From positions 62,001-126,000 of the forward strand of contig JAEYZM010000026.1 in NCBI GenBank assembly GCA_023427985.1: a stretch of DNA of 64,000 nt, in the 5' to 3' direction. The position numbers were made by a program, and so were the translations under genes. Positions 36,775 through 46,500 of the stretch are shown piece after piece. The notes under the pieces are model-generated. The model searched no databases, was not told where the DNA came from, and saw only the letters and a program-made list of their open reading frames with translations. Each line of letters opens with the position of its first letter. Position 1 is the first letter of the stretch. This DNA is from Bacteroidota bacterium (GTDB lineage Bacteria; Bacteroidota; Bacteroidia; Sphingobacteriales; Sphingobacteriaceae).

Positions 36775-37836
36775 CTATTCTCCTCGATCTTTGCTCAACT
36801 TATGGATTTTCAAAGGATTGCTGTTGATTTCTTCAAATTCATGTCTTTTTCGGACAATATCAATCGCTTTATAGAGCGCTTCTCTGAATGAAGATTCATT
36901 AGCAATATTCTTCCCAGCAATATCGTAGGCAGTGCCATGAGCGGGTGAAGTTCTAACAAACGGTAAGCCTGCTGTAAAGTTGACGCCATTATCGTACGAA
37001 AGGCTTTTGAATGGTATCAAGCCTTGATCGTGGTACATTGCAAGTACGGCATCGAAATCTTTATAGTTATGATTCCCAAAAAACGCGTCGGGTGAATAAG
37101 GCCCAAAACACATGATATTTTTTGCCATTGCTTTCTCGATTGCAGGCATAATAACCTTTTCTTCTTCTTGTCCAATAACACCTTTGTCGCCTGCATGTGG
37201 ATTCAAACCAAGCACTGCAATTTTAGGTTTACGAATACCAAAGTCGGCCTTCAAACTTTGATTTAATATTTCAAGTTTATGAATGATTTTTTCTTGAGTA
37301 ATTGCATTTGCTACCTCTTTAATGGGTATGTGCCCGGTTACAAATCCGATTTTCAAATGATCATTAATCATTAACATCATTGACTCTGCACCATTACTAA
37401 TGCTTTGTAAGAATTCTGTATGACCTGGAAATTTAAACCCAGCTTGTTGCACGTTGTGTTTGTTAATGGGTAAGGTCACTAAGGCATCAATTTTCCCTTC
37501 AAGCACATCTTTTGCAGCTTTATCTAGTGAAATGAATGCATATTTGCCTGCGGTTTCGGTAGAGTTCCCCAATTCAATTTTTAATTCTTCTTGCCAACAA
37601 TTGATGAGGTTCGCCCTTTTGTTATTAGCTTGAGATGCATCGTTAATGATATTGAAACTGAAATCTTGAATGCCTAATTGTTTTCTGTGGAAGGAAGTGG
37701 TTTTAGATGAACCATATACAATTGGCACACACAAATCAGTAATTCGAGTATCGAGCATTGTTTTTAGTAAAACCTCAATACCAATACCATTAACATCACC
37801 TATACTTATTCCTATTTTTAATTTATGTTCAGACAT
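36775..37836 (-). CDS. pdxA: 4-hydroxythreonine-4-phosphate dehydrogenase PdxA
   Basis: PdxA oxidises 4-phosphohydroxy-L-threonine in pyridoxal 5'-phosphate synthesis. The 353-residue protein begins with KIGISIGDVNGIGIEV and carries metal-binding histidines in LPINKHNV, GLNPHAGDKGVIG and MYHDQGLIPFK. The family's FVRTSPAHGTAYDIAGK tail is present. The gene diverges from rsmA, 64 bases apart, the same order pdxA-rsmA known from proteobacteria but with opposite strands. Confidence 0.94.
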   Translation of the reverse strand: MSEHKLKIGISIGDVNGIGIEVLLKTMLDTRITDLCVPIVYGSSKTTSFHRKQLGIQDFSFNIINDASQANNKRANLINCWQEELKIELGNSTETAGKYAFISLDKAAKDVLEGKIDALVTLPINKHNVQQAGFKFPGHTEFLQSISNGAESMMLMINDHLKIGFVTGHIPIKEVANAITQEKIIHKLEILNQSLKADFGIRKPKIAVLGLNPHAGDKGVIGQEEEKVIMPAIEKAMAKNIMCFGPYSPDAFFGNHNYKDFDAVLAMYHDQGLIPFKSLSYDNGVNFTAGLPFVRTSPAHGTAYDIAGKNIANESSFREALYKAIDIVRKRHEFEEINSNPLKIHKLSKDRGE

Positions 37837-37900
37837 CTTGAAGATTTATAGTTATAATTTTTGCAAATTAACTAAAATTGTGAAAAATATACTTAATCGA

Positions 37901-38695
37901 ATGCAAGTAAGGGCGAAGAAACATTTGGGTCAACATTTTCTAACAGATAAAAATATTGCAGAAAAAATAGTTAAAAGTTTGCAATTTAATGAAGAAGAAA
38001 AGCACGTGTTAGAGGTTGGACCGGGCATGGGAGTCTTAACAGATTTCATGGTTGAGGATGTTCGAATAGATCTAAAAGTGGTAGATATTGATGTAGAATC
38101 TATTGCTTTTCTTGAAAACAAGTATCCTGAATTAAAAGGCCGAATTTTATCGGCAGATTTTCTGAAATTAGATTTGAGCAAGGTATTTGAAACAGCGGGA
38201 AATATCAGCATAATTGGGAATTTTCCTTATAACATATCATCGCAAATATTATTTCATGTAATTGATCATAAATCTGTGGTTGAAGAAGTGGTAGGAATGT
38301 TTCAGAAGGAAGTAGCTGAGCGTGTAGCATCAAAGCCAGGTTCAAAAGAGTATGGGATATTAAGTGTGTTGATGCAAGCGTATTATCAAATTGATTATTT
38401 ATTTACTGTTCCTCCAGGAGTTTTTAATCCGCCACCCAAAGTGAAGTCGGGCGTTATTCGTGCGAGTAGAAGAATAGATGATGTATTACAAGGAGTCAAT
38501 GAGGCTTTATTCAAATCTATAGTAAAAGCAGCTTTCAATCAAAGAAGAAAAACATTGAGAAATGCATTGGCATCGTTCATCAATAAAAATATTAGTGCAA
38601 AAAATATTTTTGATTTGAGAGCAGAACGATTAAGTGTAGAAGATTTTGTAGGATTAACAAAAATGATATCGGATGAAAATTCTCGCAGTAGATGA
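37901..38695 (+). CDS. rsmA: 16S rRNA adenine dimethyltransferase RsmA/KsgA
   Basis: RsmA dimethylates two adjacent adenines near the 3' end of 16S rRNA. The 264-residue protein starts MQVRAKKHLGQHFLTDKNIA, has SAM motif LEVGPGMGVLT, and the catalytic GNFPYNIS, a variant of the usual NLPY. The start codon at 37901 is fixed by the family N-terminus although the frame is open further upstream. Its 3' end overlaps the next gene by 23 bases. Confidence 0.95.
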   Translation: MQVRAKKHLGQHFLTDKNIAEKIVKSLQFNEEEKHVLEVGPGMGVLTDFMVEDVRIDLKVVDIDVESIAFLENKYPELKGRILSADFLKLDLSKVFETAGNISIIGNFPYNISSQILFHVIDHKSVVEEVVGMFQKEVAERVASKPGSKEYGILSVLMQAYYQIDYLFTVPPGVFNPPPKVKSGVIRASRRIDDVLQGVNEALFKSIVKAAFNQRRKTLRNALASFINKNISAKNIFDLRAERLSVEDFVGLTKMISDENSRSR

Positions 38696-39605
38696 TTTGC
38701 ATAATTCTTTCGAAACCGAGTTGCGCAAACACGGTCATGAAGTAGAGTATAAGTTAGATCTTAGTACTACATCGGCATTAATTAAAATCATTAATGAATA
38801 CGATGCATTAGTTGTACGTTCGAAATTTTATATCAGTAAAGAGATTGTCGATGTATTGCCACGTGGTTTTATTGTTGCAAGGGCGGGAGCGGGGATGGAT
38901 AATATAGATGAGCAATATGCGCTTGAGAAGGGGGTCCGATTGATTAATGCGCCGGAGGGGAATAGGGATGCGGTGGCGGAACATGTGATTGGGTTATTAA
39001 TTACATCGTATCGGAATATTTTGAAGAGTGATTCGGAGATTCGTACAAGGAAATGGTTGAGAGAAGAGAATAGAGGCATAGAGCTAAAAGGGAAAACCAT
39101 TGGTATTATTGGCTTTGGTAATACAGGGTCGAGTTTGGCTAAGAAGTTGAGTGGATTCGAAATGAGAATTTTAGCATACGATAAATATTTGTCTAAAATA
39201 GAACACAGTGGTATAGAACAGGTGTCTTTAAAAGTGCTCAAAGAGGAGTCCGATATAATTTCGATGCATGTTCCTCTAACGTCAGAAACATGTCATATGC
39301 TAAATGCTGAGTTCTTTAATTCCTTGAGGAGAAAGCCATTTATTATAAATGCATCTAGAGGCAAAGTCATAGAAACGTCAGAATTGGTTAAAGCAATAAA
39401 ATTTGGCAAAATTTTGGGTGCTGCTTTAGACGTACTTGAAAACGAAAAGTTTGAAAGTTATAATACTGCAGATAATGAATGGTTTGCAGACTTACTTTCG
39501 AGCCCAAGAGTAATAATGACGAGCCATATAGCGGGATGGACACAAGAGTCTTACCGCAGAATTTCAGAAGTTTTGGTTCAAAAATTACTCCAGAGCCAAG
39601 TATAG
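38673..39605 (+). CDS. D-isomer 2-hydroxyacid dehydrogenase, phosphoglycerate-dehydrogenase-like
   Basis: The 310-residue NAD enzyme shows ARAGAGMDNID (69-79), the Rossmann loop GIIGFGNTG (144-152), INASRGKVI and a late TSHIAGWT with the catalytic histidine. It lacks the ACT domain of long phosphoglycerate dehydrogenases and fits short SerA-like or related 2-hydroxyacid dehydrogenases. If SerA-like, it opens serine synthesis. The start overlaps rsmA by 23 bases. A strongly G-rich patch lies in the coding sequence at 38877-38990. Confidence 0.82.
   Translation: MKILAVDDLHNSFETELRKHGHEVEYKLDLSTTSALIKIINEYDALVVRSKFYISKEIVDVLPRGFIVARAGAGMDNIDEQYALEKGVRLINAPEGNRDAVAEHVIGLLITSYRNILKSDSEIRTRKWLREENRGIELKGKTIGIIGFGNTGSSLAKKLSGFEMRILAYDKYLSKIEHSGIEQVSLKVLKEESDIISMHVPLTSETCHMLNAEFFNSLRRKPFIINASRGKVIETSELVKAIKFGKILGAALDVLENEKFESYNTADNEWFADLLSSPRVIMTSHIAGWTQESYRRISEVLVQKLLQSQV
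38877..38990 (+). other. G-rich patch within the dehydrogenase gene
   Basis: About 55 percent G+C over 110 bases (60 of 110 counted from 38881) against roughly one third around it, with many GGG/GGGG runs on the plus strand. It encodes the region around RAGAGMDNIDEQYALEKG and NAPEGNRDAVAEH. Synonymous choices are unusually G-ended (for example GCG, GGG) compared with neighbours. Confidence 0.6.
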
Positions 39606-39684
39606 ATAACTTGTTGAAAACGAAAATAGTAAGCGATATTGTATATTATTGGTAAAAAAAACTGTAACAATTCTCTTACTTTTA

Positions 39685-39717
39685 TTTGGAATTAACGTTT
39701 TTTAACAATTATCTTTA
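39685..39717 (+). promoter_or_regulatory. Candidate promoter before the TonB receptor module
   Basis: TTTG at 39685-39688 and TATCTTTA at 39710-39717 are 21 bases apart; the -7 box differs from TAnnTTTG only in its last base. The ATG follows 36 bases later. Confidence 0.35.
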
Positions 39718-39753
39718 TGATTATTTAAAATTAAAAACCCTTAGATCAATATT

Positions 39754-42700
39754 ATGATGAGAAAGTTCTACGCATTCTTAATCTTATCTATTGTTGTACT
39801 AAGTAATAACCTAATGGCTCAGCAGAGTTCAGGGGAGTTACGTGGTAAAGTAGTAGATTCAAAGACTAAAGAGGGGTTGCCGTTTGCAGCAGTAGTTGTT
39901 GAACAAGAAGGTTCACAAGTCGCATTTGCAACTGCAGATTTTGATGGTAATTACATCATCAAACCTATTACCCCAGGTAAGTACGATGTTCGTGTAAAAA
40001 TTATCGGTTACAACGAACGATTAATCAATGGTGTAATCATTACATCAGGGAAGCAGACGTATTTGAATCCCGACTTAGTGCAAAGTGTCAAGAACTTGCA
40101 AGAAGTTACGGTAACAGATTACGCAAAACCTTTGATTGAGAAGGATAACGTGTCTACAGGAGGTACATTAACTTCTGAAGAGATTGTTAAGTTGCCTACT
40201 CGTAACATTAACTCTTTGGTATCCACAACAGCTGGTATTTATCAAGCTGACGAGGGAGGTGCACTGAGTGTTAAAGGATCACGTTCAGATGCGAACGACG
40301 TTTACATTGATGGTGTAAAAGTTAGAGGTATAGCTAACTTACCTCAAAATGCTATTGAGCAGATTAGTGTTATAACAGGTGGGGTTCCTGCACAATATGG
40401 TGATGCAACCGGGGGTATTATTACAATTACTTCGAAAGGGCCATCTCGTAAATTTTATGGTGGTGTGGAAGCTGTAACTTCTGAATTTTTAGATGGTTAT
40501 GGTTACAATTTGGTGAGTGCAAACGTAAGTGGACCACTTTTATTGAAAAAAGGAGAAAATGCTGAAACTTCTAAACCAGTTTTAGGCTTTTTTGCTTCAG
40601 GAGAATTAGAAACTCGAAGAGATCAAAACCCTTCATACGTAGGTGCGTACAGAGCAAAATCTGATTATCAAGAATACATCAGAAACAACCCTACTCAGTT
40701 CAATTATAATGGTGGAGTAATTTCAACTATTCCTACTGCAAACTTTGCAGGCAACAACGTGCTTGAGAAAGTAAAAGCTCAAGATAATAATGAAAACAGA
40801 AACTTCAACTTCAACACTCGATTAGATTTCCAACCATCTAACAACAGTATTTTTGCAGTTGGTTTATCGGGAACCTTACAAAGATTAAGAATATACAACA
40901 GAAATAATATGTTGTTTAATTCTGATAATAACGCTGAGCAAATCAGAAATAGTTTCAGAACATTTGCTCGTTACACTCAGAAATTTAATCAAGGTACTGA
41001 TGAAAATGCAGGTTTATTAAAAAATGCATATTATACGATTCAAGCAGACTTTTCAAGAGATTATATTACACAACAAGATGTAAATCATAAAGATGATTTA
41101 TTCCGTTATGGTCACATCGGTAAATATGAAACATTTAGAGGTGATGCGATCAATTTATTGACATCAACTGGTGCTTTGGACACAATCTATGGTTCAGATG
41201 GTAATATATATACTTATTCAAACATAAACACTGTAAATGGTAAAGTTGATACTGGCTTTCTATTCACGCCTGGCGATGCAAATCCCTATTTAGCAAACCA
41301 TAATACAGGCTTATTAAATTTCATAGATGCTTTACCTGCTAATCAACAATTTGATATAACTGGTGCTTCTGCATTCCAAAATGCATCGGGTATCTTGAAT
41401 GGTCAAAGTATTTTAGGTGCATATGGGGGCTTATTTAACTCTCCAGGAATTGTAAGAAACGTTTATCAAGAAACAGTACGCGATCAGTTTAGAGTTTCGG
41501 CAATCGCTTCTGCGGATATTAAAAATCACTCTATTCAAATTGGTTTGGAATACGAACAAAGAATAGAAAGTAGATTTTTAATTAACCCAACTCGTTTGTG
41601 GACCATAATGCGTCAGCAACAAAATGCTTACTTGAGATTAGACAGATCAGCTTATAATGCGTTATCGGATACAGTTGATGTAACTGGCCCAGGTGTTAGA
41701 GTAAATGGTGATACATTATTATTCTCAACTGAGAATGAATACAATTCGGCAACTACAACTTTTGCTAGATCAATTAGAGAGAAATTAGGCTTAAATCCTG
41801 GAGATTTTGTCGATGTAGATTCTTATGATCCATCAACGTTCTCTTTAAATATGTTTGATCCTACAAATTTAATTGTAAACATGAACCCATCAGGTGGATT
41901 TTACACATACAATGGATTCTCTTATGATGGAAAGAAACAAAGCAAAAATGTAGCATTTGAAGACTTCTTCTCAGATACAGCTAATAGACCTATTGGAGCA
42001 TTTAGACCAATATACATTGCTGGATTTATTCAAGACAAATTTACATTCAAAGACATCATCTTTAGTATAGGTGTTCGTATTGACCGTTTTGATGCGAATC
42101 AACAAGTATTAAAAGATAAATATTCAATCTATGAAAGAAGAAATGCTAGTGAATTAGCATCTCGTCCAGCAAACATACCAGGTGATGCAGCAGTTTATGT
42201 TGACAATATAAATTCTTCTGCAAATGTTCGTGGTTATAGAGTTGGAGATGTATTTTACGATGCAACAGGTAACTTAGTAACGGACGTTAACGCATTAAGA
42301 AGTAGTTCTTCTGGTACATTAACACCTTGGTTAACCAATCAAGCTATTGATCCAGTTACTGGTAATCCAAGAGTTACTGCAAGTGCGTTTAAAGATTACG
42401 AGCCACAAACGCAAATCATGCCACGTTTAGGTTTTTCATTCCCAATATCAGATGAAGCAAATTTCTTTGCAAACTATGATGTGTTAACACAAAGACCTAG
42501 AAATGAGGTGACAGTTTACTCGAATCCTTTAAACTATTACCTACAATCATTAGGTGTACAAAACGTATTAATTGTTAGTCCGGACATTAAACCAGAAAAG
42601 ACAATCAATTACCAATTAGGATTCAAACAAAGAATCGGACAAACTTCTGCATTGACATTAACAGCATTCTATCGCGAATTGAAAGACAATTTCCAACAGG

Positions 42701-43494
42701 TATTGATTAATACAGCATTCCCAACTGGATATACTACATTCGCAAATAGAGATTTTGGTTCAATCAAAGGTTTCACAGTTCAATATGATTTAAGAAGAAC
42801 AAACAATATCTCAATTAATGCTGCCTATACATTACAATTTGCAATTGGTACAGGTTCAAATGCATCTTCAGCAGCCAACTTATTAGCAGCGGGTGAAGCG
42901 GAACCAATTCGTATACCATTGCCACTTGATTATGATCAAAGACATACATTAGTTACAACTATTGATTACAGATGGGGAGCTGGTTCAAATTACAACGGAC
43001 CACAGTCATTGAAATTCTTATTAGAACAATTCGGAACGAACTTTATATTCAGAGCAGGTTCGGGTACTCCATATTCAAGAATTTCACAAGACATTGTTCA
43101 GAACATTTTACAAGCAGGTGATACTCGCTTTAGAACGTTAATTGGTGAAATCAATGGTTCAAGACTACCTTGGCAGTTTAATGTTGACTTACGTTTAGAT
43201 AAGGATATCACCATCAAGCATGGTAATGCAGAAGATGGTAAAGGAAAAACTTCAAACTTAAACGTTTATTTATTAATTCAAAATTTGTTTGACGCAAGAA
43301 GAGTTGCAAGTGTATATCCTGCTACAGGATTGCCAGATGATGACGGATTTTTAGCTTCGCCACAATCTGCAGCATTGGTATCGCAAGCTGCAAGTCAACA
43401 AGCATATTTCGACTTATATAGAATTAGAGTAAACGATCCAGGAAACTTCCGTTTACCAAGAGTTATAAGATTAGGTGCTATTTATAATTTTTAA
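39754..43494 (+). CDS. TonB-dependent receptor with carboxypeptidase-like N-terminal domain
   Basis: The 1246-residue outer-membrane protein has a signal peptide (cleavage after LMAQ near 23), a carboxypeptidase-regulatory-like domain (about 28-112, GELRGKVVDSKTKEGLPFAAV), a plug domain (about 115-230, SGAKG-like SVKGSRSDANDVYIDGVKVRG) and a large 22-strand-type barrel ending in ...RLGAIYNF with the terminal aromatic residue. Such receptors import scarce ligands using TonB energy, or in some cases work with secreted partners. There is no SusD-like lipoprotein next to it; instead two more exported proteins follow within 30 bases, so glycan uptake is not the obvious role. The ligand is unknown. 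Confidence 0.88.
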   Translation: MMRKFYAFLILSIVVLSNNLMAQQSSGELRGKVVDSKTKEGLPFAAVVVEQEGSQVAFATADFDGNYIIKPITPGKYDVRVKIIGYNERLINGVIITSGKQTYLNPDLVQSVKNLQEVTVTDYAKPLIEKDNVSTGGTLTSEEIVKLPTRNINSLVSTTAGIYQADEGGALSVKGSRSDANDVYIDGVKVRGIANLPQNAIEQISVITGGVPAQYGDATGGIITITSKGPSRKFYGGVEAVTSEFLDGYGYNLVSANVSGPLLLKKGENAETSKPVLGFFASGELETRRDQNPSYVGAYRAKSDYQEYIRNNPTQFNYNGGVISTIPTANFAGNNVLEKVKAQDNNENRNFNFNTRLDFQPSNNSIFAVGLSGTLQRLRIYNRNNMLFNSDNNAEQIRNSFRTFARYTQKFNQGTDENAGLLKNAYYTIQADFSRDYITQQDVNHKDDLFRYGHIGKYETFRGDAINLLTSTGALDTIYGSDGNIYTYSNINTVNGKVDTGFLFTPGDANPYLANHNTGLLNFIDALPANQQFDITGASAFQNASGILNGQSILGAYGGLFNSPGIVRNVYQETVRDQFRVSAIASADIKNHSIQIGLEYEQRIESRFLINPTRLWTIMRQQQNAYLRLDRSAYNALSDTVDVTGPGVRVNGDTLLFSTENEYNSATTTFARSIREKLGLNPGDFVDVDSYDPSTFSLNMFDPTNLIVNMNPSGGFYTYNGFSYDGKKQSKNVAFEDFFSDTANRPIGAFRPIYIAGFIQDKFTFKDIIFSIGVRIDRFDANQQVLKDKYSIYERRNASELASRPANIPGDAAVYVDNINSSANVRGYRVGDVFYDATGNLVTDVNALRSSSSGTLTPWLTNQAIDPVTGNPRVTASAFKDYEPQTQIMPRLGFSFPISDEANFFANYDVLTQRPRNEVTVYSNPLNYYLQSLGVQNVLIVSPDIKPEKTINYQLGFKQRIGQTSALTLTAFYRELKDNFQQVLINTAFPTGYTTFANRDFGSIKGFTVQYDLRRTNNISINAAYTLQFAIGTGSNASSAANLLAAGEAEPIRIPLPLDYDQRHTLVTTIDYRWGAGSNYNGPQSLKFLLEQFGTNFIFRAGSGTPYSRISQDIVQNILQAGDTRFRTLIGEINGSRLPWQFNVDLRLDKDITIKHGNAEDGKGKTSNLNVYLLIQNLFDARRVASVYPATGLPDDDGFLASPQSAALVSQAASQQAYFDLYRIRVNDPGNFRLPRVIRLGAIYNF

Positions 43495-43504
43495 TTGATT
43501 GGAT

Positions 43505-46500
43505 ATGAAAATAAATACTAATATAAAGAAGCTATCTATATTGTTAGGAGTAACATCTTTCCTAGCAATGGGCCTTAGCGATGCAAATGCGCATATCTGG
43601 AAAGGTCCCGGAGGTATAGCTCCAAAACCTACGAAGCCAGTTATGCGAGTAGCGGCTGGATGCGATCCTCCAACGTCTCAGATAGATTTAGATATCAATA
43701 ACGTACGTGCACGTTTAATGAATGGGGGCGATATGTGGTGGGATATTTTTGGATCAGGTAATGCACGTTATGAAGTTCCTAAAGTAGAAGCAGGTGGTAG
43801 AAGTGTAAATTCTTCATTCGCATCTGGACTTTGGTTCGGAGGAGTTGATGAAGGTGGGCAATTAAAAACAGCAGGACAAACATATCGCCAAACGGGGATT
43901 GACTTTTGGGCAGGACCATTAGATACTGTTACAGCTGAAATCAATGCTGAAGATTGTGATATTTGGGATAAACACTTTAGTGTAACAAGAGATCAAATCA
44001 ATAAAGCAATTAATGGAGATATAGATGAAGCGATTCAAAATTGGCCAGGTAATGGTGACATGTCGAAAGGTCAAGCTCAATTCTTAGCTCCATATTTTGA
44101 TGCAAACGGAGATGGATTATACTCTCCAGCAAACGGTGATTATCCTACGCTTGATCCTGCGGAATTAGGTGCAAAACCAGATCAAATGATTTGGTGGGTT
44201 TATAACGATAAAGGAGGTACACACACTGCTTATCCAGGTGGTGAACCAATTGGCTTAGAAATACATGCCTTAGCCTTTGCATTTAAAAGTGCTGCTGAAA
44301 TTAACAGTATGACTTTCTATAAATATAGAGTATTCAATAGAGCATCGTCTCCATTGATAGACACTTATTTTGGAGTATTCACAGATTCGGATTTAGGGAA
44401 CCCTCAAGACGATTATGTGGGATGTAATATGGCAATCGTAGATCCAGACGGTCCATCAGGACCATTATTGCCAAAACCAAGAAGTTTTGGATATACATAT
44501 AATGGTGACCCAACTGACGAAGATGGTGTATCTCTAGGTTATGGACCAGGTCCTCCAGTTTTCGGTATCGATTATTTTAGAGGTCCAAAAGATTCTAGCG
44601 GAAATGAACTTCCGATGACAACCTTTATGTTTTTCACAAACGCTGCAGTACCTGGAGAAAATTCCGATCCAAGAAATGCGACTGAATTGTATCGTTATTT
44701 AAGAGGTTTGTGGGCAGATGGTAGAATATTAGCTTATGGTGAGCCAACAGGTAGAGCTGCTCCAGGCCAAGGCGATCCATGTTTATATGCATTCCCTGGA
44801 AATACAGACCCTAATGGTCGTGCAAATTGGGTGGAAACAGCAACTCCTGGAGACAGACGTATGGTTCAGTCATCAGGTCCGTTTGTATTAGCAGCTGGTG
44901 CTGTGAATGAAGTTATCATAGGAGCGGTATGGTCAAGAGCTGCAAATGCTAGTGATAACTTAGCCTCAATTCCAACTGCAATTATTGCTGACGATAAAGC
45001 ACAGATTTTATTTGACAATAATTTCAGATTGGCGAATGGTCCAGATCCAGTACAATTGATTGCTGTGCCGGACAATAAAAAGATTACATTAATGATTAAT
45101 GATTTTGAAAAAGCAGAACGTTATGACGTTAATGAGCTCGACGACCAAGATTTGATTTTACATAATTACAAATTCCAAGGGTATAAGATTTTCCAATTAA
45201 GAGATAATACTGTAGATGCGGCTCAAATCAATGATCCTTCAAAAGCAGTTGAAATATTTCAAGTTGATATTCGCGATGGTATATCTAAAATTATCAATAG
45301 AGCATTTGATCCTACTGTCGATAATATCAATGCAACGGTAATGGTTGAAGGTGATGACAAAGGTTTGAAACACTATTTTGAATTGACAAACGATGTGTTT
45401 ACAACTTCATCTGACCCTTCTTTAGTAAATGGTAAAACATATTATTTCTTATGTGTACCATACGCATATTCAGCAACATCTAATTTCACAAGATATTTGC
45501 CTAGTAGAACTGCTACAACGGTTGTTTCTGTTACACCTAACAGACAAGTAATAAATGGTTTAGTAAATGGTAAGTATACTTCACATTTACCTGTTACTAA
45601 ATTTGATGGTAGAGGAAACGGAGGTAGTTTCTTAAATTTAACACCAGCTTCTGAAGCTGCAATTCTTGCTACAAATGGAGCAGCTCCTGTAGAATATGAA
45701 ATAGGATTTGGTCCGGTAGAAGTGAGAGTAGTGGATCCTTCAAAAATTAAAAACAACAAACGTAATTATCGTCTAGAATTTTCAGCTGATTTAAGAACGT
45801 ATACCTTGTATGATGATGATACGAATGAAGAATTAATGAAGTCAGATACAACGTATAGTCCAACAAATACATTAACTGAAAATGAACAGTTAGCCGAAAG
45901 AAGAGTGTATGAAACAAATACAAATGGAACCAAACGATTGGTTTCTAGAGAATCATTAGGCTTTTTCATTCGTGCTCAGAATACTTACCCTGCTGTAACT
46001 TCACTCAGTGCTCAGCTTAATTATAATAATAACTTCTTAGGTGCACAGTTGGTATATGCAGATCCAACTAAGGCTTGGTTAAGTGGTATTCCTGGTTCTA
46101 GAGAGAACACAACACCGTTAGTTTCGGGTTGGATTCAGGAAGATTCAAAAGCAGATTCATTTGAAGTTTTCTCTAATATTCTTGGAGGAACATGGACTCC
46201 TTATCGTTTTGCTAGAACGAATACAAACGATAATACTTCACGTACCACTCCATTGTTAGACGCAGGTTCAAAAACACCATCAAATTCACCAATAGATTCA
46301 TTGGGTGGTTACGAAATTGTGTACACTTCAGATACTACAAAATGGTCTGAGTGTGTTGTCATCGAAACAGGCTTGCCAAATAATGCTTTTGGAGAACCTC
46401 CAACAGTAGGCAATCAAAGAAGATTCAATGTTCGTAAGAGTGATATTGGTTACGGAATTGGAAAAGGTAAATTCCCTGGATATGCAATTAACGTTGAAAC

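Noticed and set aside
37670..37900. 77-codon N-terminal extension of rsmA
   Set aside because: It is antisense to pdxA and unlike any RsmA; MQVRAKKHLGQHF at 37901 is the family start.
43499..43504. TTG start two codons before the giant exported protein
   Set aside because: The ATG at 43505 begins a normal signal peptide; the extra two residues have no support.
45442..45759. Open frame of 105 codons opposite the giant exported protein
   Set aside because: It lies wholly inside a well-supported gene on the other strand, shows no recognisable domain and has no promoter or neighbours.
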